Made by a program: the position numbers and the translations under genes. Below the pieces are notes generated by a model. The model worked only from the letters and a program-made list of their open reading frames with translations, made no database searches and was not told the DNA's origin. DNA of 64,000 nt from Myoxocephalus aenaeus (Eukaryota; Chordata; Actinopteri; Perciformes; Cottidae): the NCBI GenBank assembly GCA_038501785.1, contig JBAMJR010000078.1:453501-517500 (forward strand), in the 5' to 3' direction. Below are positions 1 through 10,982 of this stretch, one piece after another (position 1 is the first letter of the stretch; each line of letters opens with the position of its first letter).

Positions 1-1037
1 AGCCCGCTTGGTCTCATTCCAAGGACTCCAAATACCAACGCTTGGCATCTTGATACGACGTACAAGGCAACCTTTAGCTGTGCATATTAAATCAAATGAC
101 TCCATGTCACGTAAATGATGTATTATTTTAACCCAAATCATTATGTTTTTTTTGTTTTTTGTCCCCCTCACCAATAGTTGTGTTACGTTAACCCAACCGC
201 ACATATTTCACGTCATTAACCGAGTGCTAACCTTCTGCATCATTATATAATGAACAGGCTGGGCGGGTTAGGGTTAACCCCCTAACCCATGTCAACTATG
301 AGCTCCCACTGCATGCTCGTCTGTGTTTTACCCTTCACATAAAGTAGTATTGTTTCCAAGCACTTAAGTCAAGAATGTACTTACTATTGTACAAGTGACG
401 TAGACCTTCAGAACCCGACTGGACCAGACTTTGTATTCGCCGAACTGGGTGCAAGGGTATGAAGTTCCAACTTCTCTTATTCCTATGAAACTGCACAAAT
501 ACAAGCTTCTTTTAACTTCATGCCAATGTTTGGTTTTGGAGAACCAAAGCGGGCCTTGTTGCTTGAGCGTCTCACACACGTTGCCCCCTAGTGGTTTGCC
601 AGGAGGTTGTCTCGCTTCCTGCATTCGGAGGGCCGAGCCCTACAGTCATGATGATACCGGTGGAGCCCTGCCATCGGTGTGTGCAGCCCATTGTGAAGCT
701 AAGCTCTACATAATGGAGATGGGGGGCATTTGGAATGCTTGCAGATAGACAGATTTGCAGTGGCTAAATATAGTCTAGGCTAAGGATTTGAATGCTAATG
801 ATGCTACTTGAGGTGTTTTCTGACACCTGTGGGCATTACAAATGGTAATGTGGCATCTGCTAACCAACATGCCCTTTAGTTAAGTTTAAAATAGCGCTGC
901 TTCATTCATGCAGTTCTTTTATTAGTGCAAATGCCATTCAAGCAGCATCAGCATTTAGTAACACCAGTCGCCACCAATGTGATAAGGGAGCAGAAGAAGA
1001 AGAGTTGGCGCCTGACTCTCCGCTTATAGAGGTTTAA
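1..1037. other. Gene-free stretch upstream of piggyBac-like element
   Basis: No exon was recognised here. The first 80 bases resemble the start of a dispersed repeat seen again near 13.86 kb. Positions 582-594 read CCACTAGGGGGCA on the minus strand, which fits the CTCF core. If cnih3 extends left of the window, this stretch is intron. Confidence 0.5.
582..594 (-). promoter_or_regulatory. CTCF-like core motif
   Basis: The minus strand reads CCACTAGGGGGCA, which fits the known CTCF core CCASYAGRKGGCRS over its 13 bases. Flanking bases outside the core were not scored, so occupancy is only a possibility. Confidence 0.35.
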
Positions 1038-1948
1038 CTTCCTCTTGTGTTCGGGTCGGCACCGACCCGTTTTAGGTTTTAAATGCATAAAAGAACCACA
1101 TAAATGTGGTTATTGCATCAAGGCTTTTTGACTTTGTCAGGAACCTCTAATTCAACAAAATAAAACAACAATTATAAAATGCTCTGGTTGAAATGATGAC
1201 CTTTGTGTTGTTAGGGTCGGTTTTGACCCAGTTATAAAAATAAGATTTGCTTGATTGGTTGTTGTTTGTTTGACCTTGCACATCTATATTTTGTGTTATG
1301 ACTTGTTCTGCTTTCCATTTTGTGTTTGTATTAAAGTTCTATAGCTGAAAAAATACTGTTTAGCCTTTTTCTTGAAGTAAATATATATGGATCAAAATTG
1401 ACCCGTAAAAGTAAATAAAACCAATGTATTTAAGAGATGTGTTCTAATACCCCTCAGTAATAGTCAGGTAACACAACAACCTTTTATTTATTTATATGAT
1501 TCTCTTGAGCTTCATTTTAACGTTTCTTTAATTGAAATGGAGGTATCCTGACAAAGAAAAGGCCCAGAGGCCCACACCAAAAATATTAAAACATAAACAA
1601 TATGTTCATGGATAAGGAAGCCTAACAAGGTCACCAAGAGATGAGAAACACATTGGATGATAGATCATTGTTTTAGTGTATTTTACAGCTGATTTAAGAC
1701 ATGGGTCAAAACCATGTCAAAAATATCTTGCAAAAGCAGGTTTTGCATATTATTGCAAGATTGCTGTTAATCTGTCTTTGTGAAAATGGAATATGGAATA
1801 ATTTAAACGATCTGAATTTGTATTTAGTGGTCATGTGTCAATGTGGAATTTTGGGTTTTAGCAAATAGCTAACAGAGAGCTAACACAAGAGATGCTAACA
1901 GAGAGCTAACACAAGAGATGCTAACAGAAAACTAACACAAGAGGAAGG
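1038..1948. mobile_element. Non-autonomous piggyBac-like DNA transposon
   Basis: The element is bounded by TTAA on both sides (1034-1037 and 1949-1952), the target-site duplication used by piggyBac. It begins CTTCCTCTTGTGTT and ends in the near inverse AACACAAGAGGAAGG, giving short terminal inverted repeats. Inside are GGGTCGG and GACCCG motifs near the left end and related GGGTCAAAA motifs towards the right. At about 911 bp with no long frame, it has no transposase and would need one in trans. The assignment rests on the TTAA duplication and the inverted ends. Confidence 0.6.
1866..1945. repeat. Short tandem repeat at the right end of the piggyBac-like element
   Basis: Three near-copies of a unit of about 26-30 bp contain GCTAACA and CTAACACAAGAG. 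Each copy repeats part of the terminal sequence AACACAAGAG, so the transposon's own end appears to have been tandemly multiplied. Confidence 0.6.
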
Positions 1949-2066
1949 TTAAGTCATTGGCTCCATTGGTGATTGAAGTCAGACTAAGCAGTAGTTCTTT
2001 GCTCCACTCCTCTTCCCTCTGACTCATCCCTGTTCCTCCCCTTTCTCTGGCTCCGCCCCTTTCTAG

Positions 2067-2179
2067 TTGGTGCTACCAGAGTACTCCATCCATGGCCTCT
2101 TCTGCATCATGTTCCTGTGCGCCCAGCAGTGGCTGACGGTGGGCCTCAACATCCCGCTGCTCTTCTACAACACGTGGAG
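2067..2179 (+). CDS. cnih3: Cornichon family AMPA receptor auxiliary protein, internal exon (first seen here)
   Basis: The 113-bp exon sits between a pyrimidine-rich acceptor ending TTTCTAG and a donor GTGACT, starting in phase 0 and ending after two bases of an Arg codon. It encodes a hydrophobic stretch beginning LVLPEYSIHGLFCIMFLCAQ and ending FYNTWR. This is the cornichon core; LVLPEYSIH and FCIMFLCAQ favour CNIH3 over CNIH2 (VVPEYSIH) and CNIH1. Cornichons are four-helix ER/Golgi cargo receptors. The CNIH2/3 branch also stays with AMPA receptors at the surface and slows their gating. The N-terminal exons (about 65 residues) lie left of the window. The following intron of about 5 kb begins with a TG microsatellite. 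Confidence 0.9.
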
Positions 2180-2201
2180 GTGACTATGCAATCCATTGCA
2201 A

Positions 2202-2209
2202 TGTGTGTG

Positions 2210-2274
<65 letters not shown>
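2202..2274. repeat. (TG)n microsatellite
   Basis: About 73 bp of TG with one TGCG interruption starts 22 bp after the exon donor. Its right flank (GTTCTTGTACTC followed by GTGAGGACC) recurs after the TG tract at 4508. Confidence 0.95.
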
Positions 2275-2275
<1 letters not shown>

Positions 2276-3049
2276 CTTGTACTCACTACATAGTGAGGAC
2301 CAAAGGTTTTTAACCGGCAGAGTGAGGACATTTTTGGAAAGTGAGGGTATTTTGGTCAATAACTTACACATTTTCTACCTTTTTTGAGGCTCTCCTTCCT
2401 AAAGAAGACAAATTAGAAATATACTGTATAGTTTAATTTGAAAAAGGATTGTCATTTCTTAAACAACTGGGCACTTTAGTGTCGAGCAAACATTACTCAG
2501 GCAGGATAAATGTGTTTGAGTGTGTGTTCCTAGTACCAAAGGGACTTCATCCAGTGCAACAGCGTTGATGTCTTTTTAATAGCTTTTGGTCAACCAAGGA
2601 GCTCTTTGGCATGGAGGAGATATATCAGCATTGGGATGTATGCCATGCACATGTTTAATTGAACCTTTTGTTCTTGTGTCTTGTGTTAATTCCTGAGGAT
2701 GCACACAACCAATGTTCTGAAGAAACTGCATGGTTAACAGCCAGCATATCAGTGTTCTAACACATCTCAAGGCAATGTCTGAAAAATGGGTCACCAGTCA
2801 GTGATCTTCAGATTTCCTTTGCCGCTCCTTCTTTGTCTCTTTCCTTCTTTGTTGCTGTTCTTTCCGCCGGGTCGGGGTTAGACGGAGACTGCTGGCAGCC
2901 TGATTGGTTTAAGCTCATGAGCTCAGCTGGTTGAAGTTACAGGCTGAGAGGAGAGGCGAGTAGAGGAAGAAAAAAAACATCTCGCTGTCTCGTTAATTGG
3001 AGACTGTGCCAGATGCCCAGCGGCTACAGATGCTGCTTCCTGCACAGCT

Positions 3050-3055
3050 GAGAGA

Positions 3056-3109
<54 letters not shown>
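3050..3109. repeat. (GA)n microsatellite
   Basis: Sixty bases of nearly pure GA, with one ACAG interruption. Confidence 0.95.
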
Positions 3110-3111
<2 letters not shown>

Positions 3112-3225
3112 GGTGGAAAGTTAAGGAGGAAATGGCGGGAGGCAGGACGGTGAGTCGGGAGTGAGTGATAGGAGCAAATCTAATATTGACAAGGTGATTC
3201 AGAGGAGAGTGTGAGATGTATGGAT

Positions 3226-3226
<1 letters not shown>

Positions 3227-3273
<47 letters not shown>
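3227..3273. repeat. (GT)n microsatellite
   Basis: Forty-seven bases of GT, flanked on both sides by GGATGGTG. Confidence 0.95.
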
Positions 3274-3274
<1 letters not shown>

Positions 3275-3739
3275 ATGGTGTGTGGATGTGTGCACGACTG
3301 CATGCGCAGCGTCCGTGTGATGCTCTGCAGGGTTCTGGATGTGAGAAAAGCTTGAGCAATGTGCGTTATGAACTTGTTGTGAAGGATGTCTCGTTAGCTT
3401 GAACAGCACTACTTTAAGGACTCTCTCCAAAGGTGCTAGGGCCATGGCGGCTTCAGGAGGTATGTGGCGCCCCGAAGGCTTCCTCACAAACAGATATTTC
3501 TGGTATTTAGTGACCAAGATATTCAATCACGCTGATATTTATTTTGTGGTTCTTGACCAATTGAAAAATGACATAAAAAATGTGTCTTTCCAGAAAGAAT
3601 GTGGGTTACTAAGTTTAAAAAAATCACTCATCATGTCGGCGCTCTAGAAACAACAGGACGTTAGTTATTGTAGTGTGGCCCTCTGATTCTGATCGCTCAC
3701 CAACACCTCCAGCAGTAAGAGCAGCAGATAATGTACAGC

Positions 3740-4320
3740 TCATGGAGGACATTAAAGGATAACTTTGTTTTGGTTTAACCTGGACCCTATTCTTGCGTGT
3801 TTTTGTGACTAAGTGACTAATGGAGACACCACCTTTTAAATACTGGTCTAATGGCGTAGAACTCTGCAGACGGCAGCCGCTCAACGGGCCCTTATGTCCA
3901 ATAAAGCTGCTTGTTTTGGCCACTGACAGGATCACATTGTGATTATGAGAGTCTGGGAACATTATTGAAACTACCTCAGAAATATAAAACCATTTTCTTT
4001 ACCTTTCGATTGATATGTTTGTTATTGTTTCTTAGTACCGCTGAAGCCCCTTTTTCTTTTTACATTGCAACCTATTTAGAGATCGCTGTCTGCTGTGTTC
4101 TCTCTCAACACTAAAGATGTTTGCCCCCATCAGTCACTGTGAACCAAACATGGGAAAACAGGGTCCAGGTTGAAAAATGCCAACTTTACCCCCCTTGGAG
4201 TAATGAAGGCTGGGCCTTGCAAGGCCCGTATCAGCTGTCACTTTGTGGACAGACAGACTATGAGCCAGGCCTCAGTACAGGAACCTTAGTTAGGCCGATA
4301 TATCGTCTGCAATGATGTAA
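3740..4320. repeat. Dispersed repeat copy (GACTAAGTGACTAATGG family)
   Basis: The segment around GTGACTAAGTGACTAATGG, with TACTGGTCTAATGG following, recurs in related form at 15465-15610. It has no coding capacity that I recognise. The boundaries are approximate. Confidence 0.5.
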
Positions 4321-4503
4321 CGCAGTGGTCCATTAATGGAGGACATTTCCATGTTTATTAAAAGAATACGTTTATGCCAGACTAAAAGCTCTCAATGTGT
4401 GTTTGTGTAGGTGGGTGGAGGGGAACACCAAGAGCGGCTGGCCGTATAGTGCTGTAGTGTTATTTAAATGCTCTGGTTGTCAGCTGATTTGTTTTCAAGG
4501 TTT

Positions 4504-4507
<4 letters not shown>

Positions 4508-4551
<44 letters not shown>

Positions 4552-4556
4552 GTGCG

Positions 4557-4649
<93 letters not shown>
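4508..4649. repeat. (TG)n microsatellite, about 142 bp
   Basis: Long TG tract with three TGCG interruptions. The right flank (TTCTTGTTCGTGTACATTG then GAGGACCAGC) matches the flank of the TG tract at 2202, so both tracts probably arose from copies of one microsatellite-bearing repeat. Confidence 0.95.
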
Positions 4650-4650
<1 letters not shown>

Positions 4651-5854
4651 CTTGTTCGTGTACATTGAGAGGACCAGCACGTTTTTAACCACAGTGAGGA
4701 CATTTTGCACTTCTTGCGTGTGTGCGTTTGGATTTTCATAGTCCGATAAATGTGTCCACACTGAGAATATCTGTATGTCTTTGCCTTAAAGCAAGACATG
4801 TTTTAAATATAAAATAATAATAAAATGTTTTTTTTTGTCTGTTACCTTTGCTTAAGGGAATTGTGAAACAAACAGTGTCACTAGTGCTTTGTTATTGTTA
4901 ATGACATGTTATTAGCTAATTGTATGTAGCTGATTGTTAACTGCTAGCTGACCTTGTTTACCTCATCATCAGTCACATGTGCATGCATGTTTGGTAGAAA
5001 TACATGGGAATTATATTACAAAGCCCTTCTGTCATTCAGAGTACATGGAGATTCATTTTCAAGTGCATTGTTGAAGATTTCACACATGCATGAGTCATCT
5101 ACTTGACCAACTGAATGAGTGTACATTGCAATTCATGTATGACATGTATGAACATGCATAAATCAAGTTTCATGATCGAACAGACCACATGCATCATGAT
5201 GGCAGCTTCCTGGTTGAACTGCATTACCCATCATACCCTGCAAAACATCATTTAAATGTTTAAATGAGTGACATTTTCTGGGACGGGCCCATGTGGACTA
5301 AAGACTGCCACTATATCAATGCAACTGGTCTGTTAAATTAACATACATTCATCCATTAATACAGAATCATGTTCATTTGTGTCAGCTCTGGCGTCCATAA
5401 AAGACCAATTTCCCGTATAAAAAGTAATGAGGTCCATAACAGCTCTCTCAAAGCAACAGGCAGCCGTTGCAATTCTTCCTGTTTTCTCACGGTGACTTTC
5501 CGTTTCTAAATTCTAACAGCCTCACAGAAAGAAGTCTCCCTGGGATGTAAGAGCTCCAGGAAACATCTCACAATTCCCCAAACCCACTCTGTTATTAATT
5601 ACCACCAGGTTTTCCTCTTCGGGTGACAGGGCACATCTTCATTTTACACAGCTCTAAGAGGGAGCTGGTTGTGTTTACAAATATTGATTATGCTAAGAGC
5701 AGAGCAATCACGCATGCTAATTATATTACAGGGTGGATTTTCTCCGTGTTTCTAATCAGTCAGCAGGTGATGAATGGCTGTAAATGGAAACGGGAGAAAA
5801 AGTTTCATTGGAAATTCATCAGAAAGAGTTATTGAAAAACATAGTTTGACTCAC

Positions 5855-5932
5855 TTTTATGCAGAGCAGCTGGAGGTGCTGGATGTAGATGAATAAACCC
5901 AGCCCCGATACCAAGAGAACCACATACGTGAC
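5855..5932 (-). other. Candidate minus-strand exon encoding a hydrophobic segment
   Basis: On the minus strand, an acceptor TATTTTCACCCAG precedes 78 bases open in phase 0, followed by the donor-like AAA/GTGAGT. The 26 codons start VTYVVLLVSGLGLFIYIQHL, which would make one transmembrane helix. I do not recognise the protein and see no partner exons nearby. A chance open frame between two splice-like signals is a real alternative. Confidence 0.2.
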
Positions 5933-6414
5933 CTGGGTGAAAATATATTTGAATATGCATTCGGATACTTAATCAGAGACGAGATAAGTCAAAACATCGG
6001 AATATGCTTACATTATTCTGCTACTAAGAACTCGGCATCCTCACCGGTTGACATGGAGACATGGAAATAATTATCCCCACAGCCAGGGCACCTGAGCAAG
6101 CTGTGGCAGTCTTAGGGTTGGGAAATGAAGAGTAGCCGTAGCTGGTTAGCTTAAATTCTACAGTATGTTGAGACAACTGTGAGGTTGGATCTCATATTTT
6201 GATGTAGTAAAACACTTTTTGGATGCTAACTTTACTAAGACATTCTTGGACAAGCAAAGGTCCATGTGATCTCACAGAAATACGATCTACGAACAGCGCA
6301 TTGCATGGCGTTGTCACATAAAAAAACGTAGTTCTAGGCAATAAAACTACCCATTTTTAGGAAAGATAAGAAAGTATCTTCTTGTGTCGCCTATACCTCA
6401 TTTAAAATGACCCA

Positions 6415-6700
6415 ACCTTGACTTTTAGGTTCATTCGGGACACCAACCTGGGTAAAAGTCCATGTAAAATTACATTCCACAACTTAATCTATTTAACGTT
6501 ACGGTTTAAGCAACACAACTAGTTGGTTCAGTTTAGGAAAGAAAAGCTCTTGGTTTGGGTTCAAAGAAGTATGATTGTAACTTCTCAGGTAGCCTCCGTA
6601 ACTTAATGTTAACCTTTGGATGACCGCGTGACCTGAACATTGGTCTTCTGGATGAAAGTCCCGTGTTTGACCCACTCTTACCCCTAGACTCCTATATACT
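6415..6700. repeat. Dispersed repeat copy (GGTTTAGGAAA family)
   Basis: It contains GTTCAGTTTAGGAAAG, TTTGGGTTCAAA and CTTCTGGATGAAAGTCC. Related segments occur at 13862-14275, 17830-18310, 55250-55440 and 62760-62880. No coding capacity was recognised. Confidence 0.5.
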
Positions 6701-7150
6701 GGCATTCAGGCTTTCACTCTGGGATCGCATACTAGGCCGAGCTTTTTCTAACATTACTTGTAGCGACACAAAATAACCTAATTAGCTGATGAGGTAATAC
6801 TCGGCATTGAAAGTAATGCTAGCTTACTAAAAGACGGTCGTACGGTAACATTTGCCGCCAACGTTAGGGCAAATAAACAGTATTCAATCTATTCCTTACA
6901 CTTTTACCAAGCAACAAATGTAACAGCTGTTCAGGACAGGGGTATAGCGAACGATCCATTTCCACAAACATATTCAACAATTTCACCCACATCTGCTGCA
7001 TGGTGGTGTCCCCGTAACTCATCATGCCATCTTTTCCCATACTATCTCCTTCCCCATGTTCTCCCATCTTCTCCCCCGCATACCGCCTCCCCTCCCCGGG
7101 GTCTGGAACGGGTCAACTACCCGCGGTGTGGTCTTTGCCCTCTGTGGTAG

Positions 7151-7294
7151 GTACTTCCATTCCCCAACGGACACGAAGGAGCTGCTCTACGACCCGGCGT
7201 CGGTGATGAACGGCGACACGCTCAAGTTCTGCCTGAAGGAGGCCTGGTGCAAGCTGTCCTTCTTCGTCCTCTCCTTCTTCTACTATCTCTACTG
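7151..7294 (+). CDS. cnih3: Cornichon family protein, penultimate coding exon
   Basis: The 144-bp exon lies between an acceptor ending GTGGTAG and the donor GTGAGC. Its first base completes the Arg codon of the exon at 2067-2179, and it ends with two bases (TG) of a Cys codon. It reads YFHSPTDTKELLYDPASVMN, then GDTLKFCLKEAWCKL and SFFVLSFFYYLY. The conserved cornichon features are YDP, MN.D.L, C.KE.WCKL and the final hydrophobic helix. Several positions differ from mammalian CNIH3, for example MNGD for MNAD and CLKE for CQKE. The region just upstream is unusually rich in CCC. Orthology to cnih3 rather than a teleost paralogue is likely but not proven. Confidence 0.9.
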
Positions 7295-7990
7295 GTGAGC
7301 ATGTGGCAAGAGCTGTGGGACAATAACTAGATTACATGTGAAGACGTTACATTTACCGGATTGCAACAGAGTCAAACACGTCTAATATGGTCTAATATCT
7401 ATTCTTTTTTAGAAGGGAAATATGAACATGTAAAATGACCACTCACATCATAGGTTTGTTCCCCAACCCTACAGTGTGATGAGTGCAAATCACTGAATAA
7501 AGTAACCATTTAATCACATGCAAGTCCTCACACATACTGATCTGTCAGGTTAGCGAGGTTTACTACGAGGCCCACTACTGCTAATCATGTGATGTTGAGA
7601 GAATCTGATTCTTTACTTCATTGAGAAGCACGACCGGAATGCTGAAGTGGATAACAGAGGGAAAAGCTGCTACACATTGATACATGTCGATTATTCTGTG
7701 TCTGATGTTTTTACTAAAATGTTCTGCTGTTACGTGATAATGATGCTCACAATGTTCCTGTCCTCCTCTAATAATGCTGTTATTAATCCTTCCGGATTCT
7801 TGTTCCATGTGTGGTGCTGCAGTGTGTGGAACCTGGATATATCCATCTAATAGGTCTTATCAATGGAAACACTTAAAGGTACAATCCTTCTTTTCTACAC
7901 TTTGTATTCTATGGTAGTAAATGGAAACATAATAGTGTTATTCTTAAAGTTACTACAAGGAACTTTTAACTGGTTATGAAAAAGTAAAAG

Positions 7991-8911
7991 CACCAGAACC
8001 ATAGTGGTCCTTATCATGCCGGTAGCTCCAGAAACATAGCGGTCCTTAGCATGGCGGTATCTCCAGAACCATAGCGGTCCTTAGCATGCCGTTAGCTCCA
8101 GAACCATAGCGGTCCTTAGCATGCCGCTAGGTCCAGAAACATAGCGGTCCTTAGCATGCCGTTAGCTCCAGAACCATAGCGGTCCTTAGCATGCCGGTAT
8201 CTCCAGAACCATAGCGGTCCTTAGCATGCCGTTAGCTCCAGAAACATAGCGGTCCTTAGCATGCCGTTAGCTCCAGAACCATAGCGGTCCTTAGCATGGC
8301 GGTAGCTCCAGAAACATAGCGGTCCTTAGCATGGCGGTAGCTCCAGAAACATAGCGGTCCTTAGCATGCCAGTAGCTCCAGTACCATAGCGGTCCTTAGC
8401 ATGGCGGTAGCTCCAGAACCATAGCGGTCCTTAGCATGCCGGTAGCTCCAGAACCATAGCAGTCCTTAGCATGCCGGTAGCTCCAGAACCATAGCGGTCC
8501 TTAGCATGGCGGTAGGTTCAGAACGATAGTGGTCCTTAGCATGCCAGTAGCTCCAGAACCATAGCGGTCCTTAGCATGGCAGTAGCTCCAGAACGATAGT
8601 GGTCCTTAGCATGCCGGTAGCTACAGAATGATAGCGGTCCTTAGCATGCCAGTAGCTCCAGTACCATAGCGGTCCTTAGCATGCCAGTAGCTCCAGAACC
8701 ATAGCGGTCCTTAGCATGGCAGTAGCTCCAGAACGATAGTGGTCCTTAGCATGCCGGTAGCTACAGAATGATAGCGGTCCTTAGCATGCCAGTAGCTCCA
8801 GTACCATAGCGGTCCTTAGCATGCCAGTAGCTCCAGTACCATAGTGGTCCTTAGCATGCAGTTAGCTCCAGAACCATAGCGGTCCTTAGCATGCCGGTAG
8901 CTCCAGAACCA
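7991..8911. repeat. Minisatellite, 35-bp unit, about 26 copies
   Basis: The unit contains GGTAGCTCCAGAACCATAGC followed by GGTCCTTAGCATGCC, and the spacing of GGTCCTTAGC is 35 bp throughout. Variants alternate CATGCC with CATGGC and AACC with AAAC or AACG. Blocks of three units recur near 8590 and 8715, a sign of higher-order duplication. Confidence 0.95.
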
Positions 8912-10721
8912 GGGCAAAGCTGGATCCTAAACTGAACGGAGGTTTTCTAAGAGGAGTCTGGCCGCTGCTGATATTTATGACAAGGGGTGCTAGCGCTCAT
9001 AGAAACACTGCCGCTCGTGTCCAGAGAGGGCGCCATGTTCAACACAAAATAGTTCCTTGTCGCAACGTTAAGAACATGTCCATATGGCCACCACAGTTGA
9101 TCTTGATCTGTATAAAAGGTCACGTTTGCTCTGAATGTGCCATAAAGGACTGTTGTGACCAAATGGATTTTAGCTTTAAACTGATGGTGACATCTCTGTG
9201 GTTCCAGGTTGTAGCCATTAGCGGCCGGACATGACAGCATCAGCACAGAAGTCCACACAATAGTCCATTACCCAATGAGCATTTGCAACTTCAACATTGA
9301 ATATGTGTGATAATGCTACGAGTAAATCGTTGACAACATGGATGTGCTGATGCAATGTCTTGTTAGGCAGTAGGTGCTTTGTTAACAGTGATGTCAATAT
9401 GTTTGTCACGCAAGTAGAAAAGCAAAATCATGAGCAATGGGACGAGTTTTATACTTATTATTTAACACAAGAGACAATGTGTTGGTGTATTTCTTTGATT
9501 TTGATAAAAGTAGCATCAGCATTACATCTTAAAATGAATATACTGCCAGGGATCTAGTGTGGTGTTTTCTTTTCAATGCTTACGTGAATTGTTTAAAGAA
9601 AAGGTTTGTTTTTTAAACGCAATATTTAACTACTTTCCCTACAGCCTTTATAATATTGTATAATACTGTATAATACTGATATTATCGTAAAGAAGATGTT
9701 TTTCCATTTTCAACACATTTTCCATTTTCCATTTTTTATATCTGTTAGATATCACGAAGACTAACATTATAGACAACGAGGTCATAGTATGCTCCTCCTG
9801 GCATGGTTCAGTGCTGGATATTAGGGGGAAAAAATAAAATAAATATATTGTCTAAATGGAAGTGATCAGCTGGCGAAGTTTATTGGTAACTTGTTTAACC
9901 TTATTCACCTGTAGAGACTTCAAAATGTTTGTTATTTTACAAAACATATCTTTTAACGTTGTTTCTTCTCAAGTTTTTTCTCATAGTCTGACACAGAAAT
10001 CTGAACTTCACTCTCACTTACTTTCATTCGGATTACTGTTCTGTAAATATATATATTTTTTTAAAACAGCACTTATTTAGGACGATAATGCCTCATTTGT
10101 ATATTTAAACACTTGGAATACAAACAATCTTAATGTAATTAACCAACAGGACACGTTTCATGGTGATATCTTTCATTTGTTGGGGCTTTAACAACCATGC
10201 TAAAGTTGGTGATTCATCCTGAACTCTTACATTGCAGCTGTTAGGGGCCGCTGGCAGCAGCAGCAGTGAGGTACTTCTCTACAAAGCACGGCCATGGTCC
10301 ATTCACTCTCAGTTCCATCAAGTTCAAAAAAGCCTTCTTCTTGAAATGATCACGACAATGCTGCTTTGTTTCCTCAGAGGCTCCCTGGCCATCAGCTGGT
10401 CAAGACAAATCCTGTTGATGCCTTTTAGAATAAATATCCCTCTTGTTGGGATTAAAGCATTAGCTATATCGTCTTTCTATTTTCCTTTAGGGGCTTCTTG
10501 AGATGTTGCCTCATAACCAGATTTCAGCATTTACATTGGTGATTTAAGTTATCATAACTAAAAGAAGGCAATCAAATCTCAGGTTGTAGAACATCTTTAA
10601 ACATTAACAATACGCAGTAACACGTGTGTAGCTGTTGGGCTTGATTAAAGTCATGCATTGGCAAAAAGCAACAATTCTTTTTTTGTAGATGTTGATGGTC
10701 AGTGAGCCAATATTAAATGGT

Positions 10722-10722
<1 letters not shown>

Positions 10723-10757
<35 letters not shown>
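10723..10757. repeat. (TA)n microsatellite
   Basis: About 35 bp of TA followed by GTATATGTATGTACG. Confidence 0.9.
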
Positions 10758-10763
<6 letters not shown>

Positions 10764-10930
10764 GTATGTACGCAGTAGGTGTGTGTGTGTAAAGAACTGT
10801 ACTGGGAGGGAAGTGACCTGAAACCTGCTTCATGTATCCTTGCCTTTGTCACACTGACCCTCCTTCACGGCTCCCCATCTCTGACGTTAAGGTCTTTCAC
10901 ACCTTCACAGTAAATCCTACTGCACGCACC

Positions 10931-10980
<50 letters not shown>
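10931..10980. repeat. (CA)n microsatellite
   Basis: Fifty bases of CA. Confidence 0.95.

Positions 10981-10982
<2 letters not shown>

Larger units (their letters stand above)
2275..7150 (+). other. cnih3: cnih3 intron, about 5 kb
   Basis: The intron runs from the donor at 2180 to the acceptor TGTGGTAG at 7143-7150. It holds microsatellites at 3050, 3227 and 4508, dispersed repeats at 3740-4320 and 6415-6700, and a minus-strand exon-like segment at 5855. No other coding exon of cnih3 was seen; the phases of the flanking exons join directly. Confidence 0.75.

Noticed and set aside
2146..2371. CV- and TH-rich frames across TG/CA tracts here and at many other sites
   Set aside because: Pure microsatellite translations with no independent evidence of coding.
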